64,000 nt of DNA from positions 50,213,001 through 50,277,000 of the forward strand of contig NC_080578.1 of NCBI RefSeq assembly GCF_029962835.1, in the 5' to 3' direction. Below the pieces are notes generated by a model, which ran no database searches, was not told the origin of the DNA, and saw nothing but the letters and a program-made list of their open reading frames with translations. This stretch comes from Magnolia sinica (lineage: Eukaryota; Streptophyta; Magnoliopsida; Magnoliales; Magnoliaceae). This document shows, piece by piece, positions 12,265-23,300 of the stretch. Within the stretch, counting starts at the first letter, position 1, and the number at the start of each line of letters is the position of its first letter. The position numbers and the translations under genes are program-made.

Positions 12265-15132
12265 AACTCAAAATATACAAAATGACAAAATGTAAGTGTC
12301 CAACTAATCCATGTATCCTTGAAATCCCATCGAAGCAGCAAGAGGTCTACATAGACCTGCTAGAGAGCTGAACATAGGAGAAGTCTTCCTCCTCATCTTC
12401 GAACTCCAACTCTGCTGCATATACATCCACATCACCTGCATCTATAACAGATTCTGGTTGGTGTTTTAAAACACCATCCCAGAGTGGGAGTGAGTGATCA
12501 ACTCAGTGGTACTATAAGGTAAAGGTTAACATGTTATCAGATCAATCAAGCAGTAATGATAAAGTAGTACAACAATCATTCCCTAACTACTCTTATTAAT
12601 GCAAGGATGGTATGCAGTAATGATGCATGCCCTCGCATGACACTCCCTCAAGTGACTACATCAAACATTCGCGCATGGAAAACTCCCTAAAGTGCACTTC
12701 CTCACCAAAGCACATGCAATGCGGTGCATGATTGTGTTAGCCGAGTACTTAATTAGGCTTATTCATATAACAGATTTGGGAAGCTAAGGTACCTCCCTTT
12801 ATATCATTTACCCAACTGAAAGATCCATCTAGGGTCATCAATCCTAGTTAATCACATACGATAGGCAAGTTGTAGGGCATCACTCCTAATGAAAAGTAGT
12901 GGATAGGCAAGTTCGAGAGTGTATACTCGAGGTCACTACGGGGAGGCTCGTCACCTCAGCGTAGGCCAACAGCTCGAATACAGTATCCCATACCAACATA
13001 TTCGGTACACAAGTTTGGGTTGCTCACTGGTCACTACGGGGAGGCTCGTCACCCCAGCGTAAACTGACAGCTCGACCATGGTGTCCCATACCACCATGCC
13101 CGGTTCATGAGTCTTAGCAGATCATAGTATCATAGTTAAAACGGGTCTTTACAATGGTAAGTGGTACCTTAGATTCAAGCATTGAATGTCCTTACATGGT
13201 AAACACACAATAAGCCAGTCGGTTTATTAAACAGTTTGATTGGTATGAGCACACGCTGAATTAATCAACATGGAGCGCGTAAGCACTCCCCGTGGCCTAA
13301 CCATTGTTGACAATCGTCATACAACCAGGATTCACCGAACGTATCAATGTGGCGAGACTAGTTCGACCACTCAAACGGGAATTGTTACCGACTACCTGGA
13401 CTACGTTCTCATCCCAATATTACTCAGATATAGCATGTGGATACATGTGATAATCATATAAGCATTTAACAAAAAATCCAAATATAACACTTATTTGAGC
13501 ATTTTATCAATCACATGGAACATGTTGCCAAACACTTGCATTAAATCCATAAGTCGCGTAGCGGCGATATGATTTCATGAAAGAAGCCATACATATGATT
13601 AAGGAAATTAAGAATCCTATCTTATTACACTTAATAAATACTAACCATTAACATTTTTTTCATTCAGACATTTTATCAAACACTTAAACTACACCTTACT
13701 AAATACATAGACTAAACTAGTTACGGCATTCACTATAACAATTCATTTCATAACATCGGTTATAAAGCATATAACACACATGGATTTTAGATTGGTAATC
13801 ATGACAAGCACAAATCAGGATTTCACATTCATTCAAACATTTCAACAAACACATGGAATACATTTTCATACAACATAGTTCATACATGTGTAATATATCA
13901 AAATTGACATGTCTAAGACGATATGACAGCAGTCAAGTCAGACATAAATCATTATCAGACATTGAAAGCCTTGAAAACCATAACCTAAATGTTTATAGTC
14001 TACACCTTTTGTCGAAAAGCTCGATTCGGACCCGGTTCAGACTGTACATTTCCAAAAACGAGACAACAAACACCTACACGATGTAATAAGTTAGGTAGGT
14101 CGACAAACTACCAACCTGGATTTCTACAGCGACATTAGGGTAAGGATTTCTTACCCAAATCGTAGTTGAAAATGATGGTGTAGCGAAACAGGAGGTGATT
14201 CAGCCCGTGGAGTAGTGGGAGTGAATCCCAGCAATGATCTCCCTATCTCTCTCCCTCTTCTCCTCACTCTTTTCTCCTCTTTTCTCTCTTCTTTCTCCTA
14301 GGGTTAGAGAAATTCGTATGAAATGGGAATGGGGTGGTTTAAGGGCATTATATAGGCCTAAAACTGGTGTAAATGGCCCCAGGGCCATGGTATAGTTAGG
14401 TTACCGCTGAAGGATGCCTGTTACGGGTAAACGGGACTCAACTGGAGGTCCATTACTCACCTATGGCATGGAACAAATTCTTTGACCATGGATCTAAGCC
14501 AGGTTATATTTTGGTATGATTGGATTAACAAATCGACCGTGGAGGACCCGTGTCAAATCAACAGTCGTTGTCGCTCTATCAGGGCCACAAGTATATAGAT
14601 ATGTGCAGGGAAATTTCCCTAATCCATGGGTGACGTTCGGTCAGAACTGACGGTTTGAAATCTTTAATTTTGCCCGCAAGCAAATGGCCCAATTCACTTA
14701 AGTTTCAATACCTTTTCTAAGGATATTCACGTTTCTCACACACTTCACTCAGGGCTCAAGTAATGCGTTTTTGGATACTATTTAGGCTCGATTCCCGCTT
14801 TGGTCATTAAGCCCAGTAAGGCAGACATAACCCGATAGTTTTGCGGTCATTGAACTTTCGACGTGCGGTTTAGGTCCGATTCGGAGTTTCAATGTGCTCC
14901 CGAGAGCAACTGGCTTTTAAGATTTCTCCTAGGTTATTAAGTAGTGTTGATTCATTGCTTTTGATAGTTTTAGGTCTTGCCATTTATATAGATAGTGGTT
15001 CAAGCTAAATTCACCGCCTATTTAGTTTAGTATTTAACTAATTTTGCCTAGATTTCTAAAGGATACGATCCTTAGGAATTTCTACCTGAGGTGGTACTCG
15101 AGCCTTTGTACGAATTTTTTCGAGATGTTACA
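11951..15132 (-). repeat. Chromovirus 3' LTR
   Basis: On the minus strand the LTR starts TGTAACATCTCGAAAAAATT (15132 downward) and ends in CCGGGACGTTACA (11951). The polypurine tract adjoins it at 15133. At about 3.18 kb it is long but acceptable for a Tekay/Del-type chromovirus. Inside are a (TA)n(TG)n tract and two direct copies of a ~120-base unit starting GGTCACTACGGGGAGGCTCGTC (about 12950 and 13031). It inserted into giant element copy 1; CTTGC just before 11951 is a possible target duplication, with no partner visible. The small ORFs inside are not supported as genes. Confidence 0.75.
12200..12261. repeat. (TA)n(TG)n compound microsatellite
   Basis: About ten TA units run directly into about twenty TG units inside the chromovirus LTR. 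Confidence 0.95.
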
Positions 15133-15155
15133 ATCTAACCCCCTTAAAGAAAAAT
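15133..15155 (-). promoter_or_regulatory. Chromovirus polypurine tract
   Basis: On the minus strand TTTAAGGGGGTTAGAT lies directly before the LTR start TGTAACATC, downstream of a GGGGACAAAATTTT segment. This is the expected context for plus-strand priming next to a chromovirus 3' LTR. Confidence 0.7.
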
Positions 15156-16560
15156 TTTGTCCCCAAAATTAGTACCTTTTCATACACCTCGAGGATCTGA
15201 GAGTAGTTCCTAAGGACTTCCGCTTCCATTTCCCAAGTAGCCTCTTCCTCAATGTGGTGAATCCACAATACTTTCACAAGTGGGATAACTTTGTTACGTA
15301 GCACTTGTTCCTTCCTATCTAGAATATGTGTTGGTCGAAGTATATAGGTAGCATCTTCACTTAGTTATACTTGTTCCCACTTGATAATGTGAATAGGATC
15401 AGGAACATATTTCTTTAGCATCGATACATGAAATATGTGCACGCTTGCGAGTGGTGTCGGTAAGGCGAGACGGTATGCCACCATACCCACTCGGTTTAAA
15501 ATCTGGAATGGACCAATGAATCTCGGCGTAAGCTTCCCATTCTTGCCAAAACGAATGACTCCATTAGGAAAACTTTCAGGAATACATGGTCCCCAACTAC
15601 AAATTCTAACTGTCGCTATTTGGTATCGGCGTAACTCTTTTGTCTGCTCTGGGCTATAAGAAGTCGACACCTGATAATATCGATCTTCTCTGAGGTTACC
15701 TAAACTAGATCTGGGTCAACCAAGCTCTTCTTGCCAACTTCTGCCCAACAATGTGGTGCTCGACATGGGCGCCCATACAATGCTTCATAGGGAGGCATGC
15801 TAATGCTCGCTTGGAAGCTGTTGTTATAAGAAAACTCAGCATAGGGAAGACAGTCATCCCAACCATCCTTGAAATCAAGCACACACGCTCGCAACATATC
15901 TTCTAATATTTAAATCACTCATTCCATCTGTCCATCGGTCTGTGGGTGGAACATGATACTGAACTTCAGTTGTACTCCTATTGCTTCTTAGATTCGAGTC
16001 AAGAATATAGACGTGAATCGTGTGTCTCGATCTGACACAATCTCCATAGGAACTCCATGCAGTCATACAATCTCCTTGATATACAGCTTGGCTAAATCGT
16101 CTATTGAGTTTAAAACTCTAACCGGGAGGAAATGAGCCGATTTTGTCAATCGGTCTACAATCACCCAAACAGAGTCATGCCCCTTTCTCGTCTTTGGTAA
16201 CCCGAAAATGAAGTCCATAGATATGAAATCTCTTTTCCATTTAGCTATGGGCATGGGCTGAAGTAAACCAGGAGATTGGTGATGCTCGACCTTGACTTGC
16301 TGGCAACGTGAGATAACAGGACACGAAGTCTACTATCTGGGCCTTCATGTTGTCCCACCAGTAAGAACGCTTCATGTCTCTATACATCTTCGTACTATCT
16401 GGATGCATTGCTAACTTTGAATTGTGAGCAGCCTCTAAAACTTTCCTTCTTAAGTCATGATGGTTCGGGGACGCATAGGCAACCACGATATCGTAAACCT
16501 CTATCTGAGCTGACTCTCCATTTAGATTCTTCACTCTCACCTGCCTGTTCTCTCATCTTC
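15140..16560 (-). pseudogene. Chromovirus integrase with chromodomain-like C-terminus
   Basis: Going down the minus strand, the zinc-binding region lies at about 16540-16290 (HHDLRRKVLEAAHNS). The core follows with WKRDFISMDFIFGLPK and VDRLTKSAHFLPV (16063-16254), then PYAEFSYNNSFQ and PYEALYGRPCR (15700-15897). The C-terminal part LTPRFIGPFQILNRVG...YRLALP lies at 15365-15580. Beyond it, near 15180-15260, a piece with VKVLWIHHIEEEATWE resembles the chromodomain of Tekay-type chromoviruses, which targets insertion to chromatin. Stops and frameshifts occur at several points, for example near 15360 and 15910. Confidence 0.8.
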
Positions 16561-17680
16561 ACCAATAGTTCATCTTCTTTCAGAGCCACATTGATTCGGT
16601 CATCAATAAGTGGTTGTACATGGATGTGTGCAATGTTCTTGAATGGCTCCTCTACTGTAAGCTTCAGTTCAAAGTCTCACACAAACTCCAAGATATTCCA
16701 TTCTTCTATCATCAGCGGAGCTATAAATTCTACTGTCTTCTTGCGGCTCAAAGCGTCGGCCACAAGGTTGGCCTTGTCAGGAAGGTAGGAGATCTCAAAC
16801 TTGAAGTCTTTTAAGGTTTCCATCCAACGTCGTTACCTTATATTCAGGTCTCTCTGCATGAAGATGTACTTGAGGCTCTTGTGGTCACAAAAGATCTCAA
16901 ACTCCTCTCCATAGAGGTAATGTCTCCAAAGCTTTAATGCAAAAATGACCGCTGCTAATTTTAGGTCATGCATGGGGTAGTTTTCCTCGTGTTTCCTCAA
17001 CTGTCGCAATGAATAGGCAATCACTCTATCCTTTTGTATAAGAACACAACCCAAACCAACATGAGACGCGTTGGTGTATATATTATATCTGATCCCCAGC
17101 TCTGGCAATACTAGCACGAGTGCGGACGTCAGCTTGTCCTTTAATTCCTGAAAGTATGCTTCTGCTTTCTCATTCTAAACAAACTTAAGATACTTTCGAG
17201 TGAGTTGCAATAACGGTCTAGCTATCTTGAAAAAATCTTTAATGAAGTGGCGATAGTAGCCAGCAAGTCCGAGGAAACTCCTCACTTCTGTAACAGAACT
17301 GGTCTACTCCCAGTCTTGCACCGCAGTCACTTTAGCAAGGCCTACGGTAATTCCTTCCTTAGACACCACGTATCCTAGAAACTTGACTTCCTCCTTCTAG
17401 AAGTCGTATTTTCGGTATTACGCAAACAACTGATTCTTCCTGAGAGTATCGAAGACTGCTTGCAGGTGTTCTTTGTGATCTTTCTGACTCTTAGAGTATA
17501 TCAAAATGTCATCTATAAACACGATGACGAATCGGTATAGATATGGTCAAAACACCTGGTTCATGAGATCCATGAACACAGCTGGTGCATTTGCTAGTCC
17601 GAACGACATCATGAGAAACTCATAGTGCTTAAAAGTGGTGGAGAATTCATAGTACGCGATTCTCGTACTCGGCTACTGTC
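16561..17680 (-). pseudogene. Chromovirus RT and RNase H remnant
   Basis: On the minus strand RT is readable from about 17680. The catalytic FVIVFIDDILIYSK is at about 17530-17490 and FLGYVVSKEGIT at about 17380-17345. RNase H occupies 16833-17117 ([14 protein letters not shown], then [16 protein letters not shown]). The FIDD catalytic motif is intact, but stops occur near 17455 and 17400. The N-terminal half of RT and all of protease are missing, so gag sequence follows almost directly at about 17690. Confidence 0.8.
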
Positions 17681-17689
17681 ATCCCCCCT

Positions 17690-17870
17690 TGTTGAAGGTG
17701 GAGAAATTCACCCTCCTCATTATGATATGTGAGGGGGAAATACTTTTCATGGAAGCGGGCTTCAAACGCGTCCCACATCCATATGTATCCTGAGGGAACA
17801 GTTCGTAGGATGTTGTCTCACCAAAGACTAGCCTCCTCAAACATATACCTAACTAGCTCCACCCGTGTAA
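17690..17870 (-). pseudogene. Chromovirus gag, C-terminal half of the conserved domain
   Basis: On the minus strand it reads LVRYMFEEASLWWDNIL...PSGYIWMWDAFEARFHEKYFP, the hallmark central part of the plant Ty3/Gypsy gag domain. It is fused by an internal deletion to RT at about 17660-17690. The sequence at 17876 cuts it off from the N-terminal part at 19735-20226. Confidence 0.75.
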
Positions 17871-17875
17871 CATCC

Positions 17876-19732
17876 CGAAAAATTCCGTACAAAGACCCGA
17901 GCACCACCTCAACCAGAATTCACTTAGGACTCAATCCTTTAGAAATTAAGTGTGAATTAACTAGTATTAAACTTGATTACCTGTGAAATTAGCACCAATC
18001 ACTTTAAATGCGATCTGTGAGGCAGTTGAGTTTACTAATTCACACTTTAGTAATCTCAACTCGATTACTAATTCACACTTTAGTAAGGTGTGAATTATGA
18101 GGCGGTTGAGATATGGAATCCCAATTACCTTACTTATGTATACTAATTCCTCCATGAATTACTTAGTCTAACTATCCATATTGACTATGTGTATGATTTC
18201 CTCCATGCAAGTTGTTAATTTTACCTCTTTACTTATGAAATGCATGTGTATGGATTCTCATTATCTTGCATCTTATAACATGTTTTCTATTATGGTTGAA
18301 TGTGTATGGGGCCATGTTATGGTCCAGGCAATCGGTAACAGGCATTAAGATTGTGGTTGAGATTCATTCGTCACGTAGGATGTGTTTGACGAACCCGAAC
18401 CGTATTAGGGTTGTTAGTAGTGGTTTGGCCACACGGAGTTTTTACACACTTCATGTCGTTCAACTCAACGTAAGCTCGTGCTAGTTGAGCTTGTCAAATA
18501 ACCCGACTGTCCTGGTGGATGTTCACCATGTATGTATGCTACTGTTGAATATAGGGTACCAAACTTACCAGTGCAATCCCATTAACCATGGTACTTCGAT
18601 CCGCTAAGACTCATGAGTCGGGCATGGTGGTATGGGACACTGTGGTCGAGCTGTTAGCCTATGCTGGGGTGACGAGCCTCCCCATAGTGACCAGTGAGCA
18701 ATCCAGACTCGTGAGCCGATTATGGTGGTATGAGACACTATATTCGTGCTGTCGGCCTGCATTGATTGGTGACGAGCCCTTTGTAGTGACCTCGAGCATA
18801 CCTTGATACTGCATTGAGGCGACGAGCCTTATTGTAGCAACTAAGGTATGATTAGGCATGCATTAATTGGTAACGAGCCCTTTGCAGCGACCTAGAACCA
18901 TAATATCGTATGAGATTGCCTAGGACTGATGACCCTAGAATGGATCACTATTTGGGAATGGATATAAGGAAGGTACCTTAGCTTCCCAATCATGCTGTAT
19001 GAAAAAGACTAATAACAACTTGGTAATCATGTTCATGCACCGCATTGCATGTGCCTTGGCGTTGTGGAGCACTGCGGGAGGTTATCATGCGTACCGTAAG
19101 ATGAAGACGTTGAGGGAGTACAGGCGAGGGTACGCATCATTCCTACATACATCCTTACATTAACAAGAGTAATTAGGACATGTTTGATTGTATTGCTTTA
19201 TCATTACTGCTTGATTGGATTGATAACATGTTAACTTTTACTGTATAGTTCCACTGAGTTGATTACTTACTCCCACATTCTGGGATGGTGTTTAAACACC
19301 AACCAGACTCTGTCTTAGATGCAGATGATGATGCGACCCTCGAGGCAGAGCAGGAGTATGAGGATGATGAGGAGGCATTCTCCTATATGCAATTCTCAAG
19401 CGGGTTCATGTGAGCCGTTTCCTGAGCTACGGGGATTCAGGGTTTCTTTTGTAATGGTTTATTTCGTTTTGATACTTGTATGTTGAAACAAACACTTGTA
19501 ATTATGACCTAACAGAGCATACATATCTCAGGGACTTATATATATATATATATATATATTTCTTCAATCTTCCACTTGCATATTTCACCTGTCCTTAGAT
19601 TATGTTTGCAATTTGGCTAAATCTACTTCATGTCTTATGCACTAATACAGACAACATACATCCATCATTACATATGTTGTATAAGTGATGTTTTGAAACT
19701 CAGGAGCTGAGTTATGCTCGACCCCCGAATTT
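17876..19732 (+). repeat. LTR-like sequence inserted in chromovirus gag, opposite orientation
   Basis: It starts TGTAACATCCCGAAAAATTC, nearly the same as the chromovirus LTR start read on the minus strand at 15132. It ends with a decayed match to that LTR's end (TGCTCGACCCCCGAATTT, about 19715-19732). It contains several diverged copies of the GGTGACGAGCC...AGTGACC unit at 18660-18900. At about 1.86 kb it is shorter than the 3.18 kb LTR. I read it as a solo LTR of a related chromovirus. The 3' end and target duplication are unclear. Confidence 0.6.
19530..19562. repeat. (TA)n microsatellite
   Basis: A short run of TA units lies inside the LTR-like sequence. Confidence 0.85.
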
Positions 19733-19734
19733 CT

Positions 19735-20226
19735 AACCTGATCTACCTTAGTACAATGTAGTAGCTTTAGCATCTTGGATATACGATCCAACCAATACTT
19801 TGCCTCCTCGGGTTGGTGGGTACCCGTAAAAGTAGGAGGGCGAAGGCACTGAAAGTGCTCGAACAAGTCACTCATGCTCATAGCTACAGCAAGCTGCATA
19901 GGTGGGGCTGCATTCATGTTCTGGGCAATGGCCCCCACAATGGTAGCCAAAACTTGTTGTTGTTGTTACATTTGGAGCATCATCAGCTCCAACTTATCAG
20001 GAGGAGAAGCCGCCTGAGACATGTGTGGCATCGATGTAGATGAACGGTTCCATTCCAGAACCGATGGTGCACAAGGTGTTGGTCCATTGGTGAGGCCAGT
20101 GGCCGGCTGAAAATCCGGCATTGTCTCAAAATTCAGGCCAAAACGAGGGTCCGTCTGGCTATCGTTCAGGGGAGGTGCCCCGTCAATAGATCTGCCAAGT
20201 GCGAGACGTGCTATATTCTCGCACAA
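19735..20226 (-). pseudogene. Chromovirus gag, N-terminal part
   Basis: On the minus strand it contains a proline-rich leader (20226 to about 19970), a glutamine run, then MSDLFEHFQCLRPPTFTGTH and the KYWLDRISKMLKLL segment typical of plant chromovirus gag. A single stop lies before the glutamine run near 19965. The gag domain resumes at 17870 beyond the inserted LTR-like sequence. At about 20226 it changes abruptly to Athila gag on the other strand, so the chromovirus 5' LTR is lost. Confidence 0.75.
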
Positions 20227-20289
20227 CTGAAAGTAAAGAAGTAAAGATACGGAAACTGTTTACGGTATTTGCGCTCGCAACATTCACAC

Positions 20290-20880
20290 AACTGAAAATT
20301 GTCCAACAATACCTAATTTTCAAGAGGTACTGAGTGAGCAATCTAATGCCATGAATAATTACCAAAGTCCTTTCAATAGATCCACTTCAAATACATATAA
20401 TCCTAGTTGGAGAAATCATCCAAATTTCAGTTGGAGAAATGGACAATTGCTTCTCCTCGAGGATTCCCTAATCAAATTCTAAATCAAGGGAAACCTCAAA
20501 AGGATCCTGTTATAAAGCATCTTCAAACTCAAGAGCACTTCAATCAGGGTATGCAACAAGCCTTTCAAGACCTTACAACGACCATACAAGGGCTTGAGAC
20601 AAAAAAGTGATTAGGTAAAAAGGAAGCCTTTCAACTCAACCTCTTCCCAATCCAAAACGATAATATGGAGTTAGTAACCTAGGCTCTTCAAATTAAATGG
20701 AGCAAAGATAAGTCTATCACCACTCCTAGGAGTGCGAAAACAATTGACAAATCTATTATAGTAAGGGCTGAAAAGTCTAAGGACTTGGAAGTAGATGAAA
20801 CTGATAGATTTAGCAACACTCCACATAAGTTACAACTGGAACCTCAAGTTAAGCTGATTGCTCCATTTTCCTAATGATTG
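20290..20880 (+). pseudogene. Athila copy B gag, C-terminal part
   Basis: The frame reads VLSEQSNAMNNYQSPF, then NTYNPSWRNHPNFSWRNGQ (about 20390-20450). A region with LQTQEHFNQGMQQAFQDLTT and a coiled-coil-like stretch follows to 20610. The NTYNP...HPNFSW segment is shared with Athila copy C at 37800-37870. The N-terminal half of gag, the primer binding site and the end of the 5' LTR are missing at the junction with the chromovirus. Stops occur near 20608, 20682 and 20871. Confidence 0.75.
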
Positions 20881-21745
20881 ATTGCACCAAAACCTCTCTC
20901 TAACTCTCTGGACATTCTAAAGGTTCTGAAATATGTGAAGGTCAGCATTCCACTACTGGATGTCATTAAACAAATACCTTCATATGCCAAATTTCTAAAA
21001 GACTTGTGTATAACCAAAAGACGGCAAAATATTTATAAAAAAAAAAATCTTTTTAACAGAAAAAGTGAGTGCAATCCTAAAGAAAGATGTGACACAAAAG
21101 TATAAAGATCCCGCTAGCCCAACTATCACTTGTATAATTCAGAATTACTGGATTGAGCATGCACTTCTTGACTTAGGAGCAAGCGTAAATTTAATCACAT
21201 ACTTGGTCTATGAACAACTGCGTCTAGGTGAATTAAAACCCACCTGGATTATAATACAACTAGTTAATCACTCAGTTCGTGTACCGAGAGGGATAATTGA
21301 GGATATGTTGGTTCAGGTTGACAAATTCTACTACCCAATAGATTTTGTTATTCTGGATACTCAACTCATAGTGGACATGAGCACTCAAATTCCCATCATT
21401 CATGGTCGCCCATTCCTTGTCACATCAAATGCAATCATCAATTATAGGATTGGAGTCATGAATTTGTCTTTTGAGAATATGACAACGGAGCTCAATATCT
21501 TTTTCAATATGAGTAAACAGTCGGAGGATGATGATGATACCTATGATGTTAACTTGATTGATTCTTTCGTGGAGGATAAAACTCTGATGACCTTGTCCTC
21601 TGACTCTCTAGAGACGTGTTTGGCTCACTTCCATGATTTAGATGATGATCTGATTAGGGAGACGGGTGTCATGCTTGATACTGTGTCGGTACTTAAAGTT
21701 AGTCGGTGGAGGCCACAATTTAAAAAATTCTCCAAACTGATGTAG
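20881..21745 (+). pseudogene. Athila copy B gag-pro junction and aspartic protease
   Basis: The segment before the protease reads VSIPLLDVIKQIPSYAKFLKDLC and ends near 21060. The protease is open from 21065 to 21745 (226 residues). Its active-site region DLGASVNLI is at about residues 37-45, with IIEDMLVQVDKFYYPIDFV and IPIIHGRPFL further on. It would cut the Gag-Pol precursor. DLGAS in place of the usual D-T/S-G is shared with the protease of copy C at about 38740, so it looks characteristic of this lineage. This is one of the longer open stretches in the Athila copies. Confidence 0.8.
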
Positions 21746-22029
21746 TGCCTCTACCGTCTAACCTCAAGGCACCGAAGCTTGACCTAAAACCTTTACCCCT
21801 TGAATTGAAATGTGTTTATTTAGGTCAAGATGAGACATAACCGGTGGTGATTTCTCCCCACCATAAGCCGGAATAGGAGAGTTTGCTTATCTCTACTCTC
21901 ATTGAGTATAAAGGAGCTCTTGGATGGTTGATTATAGACCTCAAGGGAATAGACCCTTAATTTGTACTCACTGCATTTATCTAAAGAATAATGTGAAGAC
22001 CTCCTGAAAACCACAATGTAAATTAAATT

Positions 22030-22920
22030 CAAACATGAAGGAAGTAGTTAAGGCCGAGGTTCTCAAGCCATTGGACGTGGGTATCATATACCCTACATCT
22101 GATAACCAATAAGTGAGTCCAACTCATGTGATTCCTAAGAAGTCCAGAATCACCATCGTAGCCAATGCTGACAATGAACTCGTGCCAACTAGACTCACTA
22201 TTAGTTGGAGAATGTGTATTGATTTCAACAAGTTGAATACCATCACAAGGAATAACCACTTTCCTTTGCCCTTCATTAATCAAATCTTGGAAAGGCTAGC
22301 CAGTCATTCCTATTTCTATTTTCTTGACGGACATTCGGGCTACAACTAGCTAGGGATAGCCCCTAAAGATCAGGAAAAGACCACATTCACATGTCCATTT
22401 GGCACCTTACCGAAGGATGCTGTTCGGACTATGTAATACCCCCGCCAATTTTCAGTGATGCATGATGAGTATTTTTTTTGACATGGTGGGGGCAATATTT
22501 AGAGGTCTTTATGGATAACTTCTCTGTCTTTAGTCCATCCTTCAGCGATTGTTTGGAGAATCTTAAATGTGTGTTGAAGCGATATGAGGAAAAGAATTTG
22601 GTAATGAATTGAGAGAAGTGTCATTTCATAGTTCTCAAGGAAATTGTCCTTGGACACATCATCTCGTCCAAGGGAATTGAGATAGATAAGCCAAAGATTG
22701 ATCTTATCTCTAACTTACCTCCACCCAAGAACAGACGAGACATGCTATCCTTCTTAGGACACTCCAGATTTTACAAAAGATTCATAAAGGACTTTGGTCA
22801 CCTCTCTCATCCTTTATGCAATCTACTTCAAAAGGATACACCATACAAGTGGACTAAGTAATGCCAGGAAGCTTTTTCTAAGCTCAAGGGCATGTTAACT
22901 ACTGGACCTATCATGTAGCC
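22030..22920 (+). pseudogene. Athila copy B reverse transcriptase
   Basis: RT begins with a region matching EVLKPLDVGIIYPTSDNQ (about 22050-22110). WRMCIDFNKLNTITRNNHFPLPF is at about 22205-22275, then LDGHSGYN near 22345. The catalytic motif reads FMDN (about 22506-22517) where FMDD is expected, so a catalytic aspartate is lost. The rest is colinear with 1-400. Stops occur at about 22110, 22348, 22434, 22610, 22858 and 22916. Confidence 0.8.
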
Positions 22921-23300
22921 ACCTGATTGGGACCTTCCTTTTGATATTATGTGTGATGCGTCTGACTATGCTCTTGGGGTGGTTTTAAGCCAAAGAAAAG
23001 AAAAGAAGCCCTATTTTATTCATTAAGGAAAAAGAACTCTTAGCCGTAGTGTTCGCTTTGGAAAAATTTAGGTCCTACTTGATCGGATCCAAGATCATCA
23101 TCTACGTTGATCATGCGACACTCAAGTATCTTCTTTCCAAGAATGATGTTAAGACTCGCTTGATAAGATGAATCCTCCTACTCCAAGAATTTGATTTGGA
23201 AATAAAAAATAAAAAGGAAGTAGAGAATGTAGTGGTTGATCATCTTTCCTGCCTTAATCCCTCTGATTTCCTTGAGACAATGCATATAAATAACATGTTC
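22921..23300 (+). pseudogene. Athila copy B RNase H
   Basis: It follows RT with [20 protein letters not shown] (about 22955-23010). A deletion relative to copy A removes about 50 bases, and [20 protein letters not shown] follows near 23029-23085. The frame continues as EIKNKKEVENVVVDHLSCL to the linker preceding integrase. Stops occur near 23168. Confidence 0.8.
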
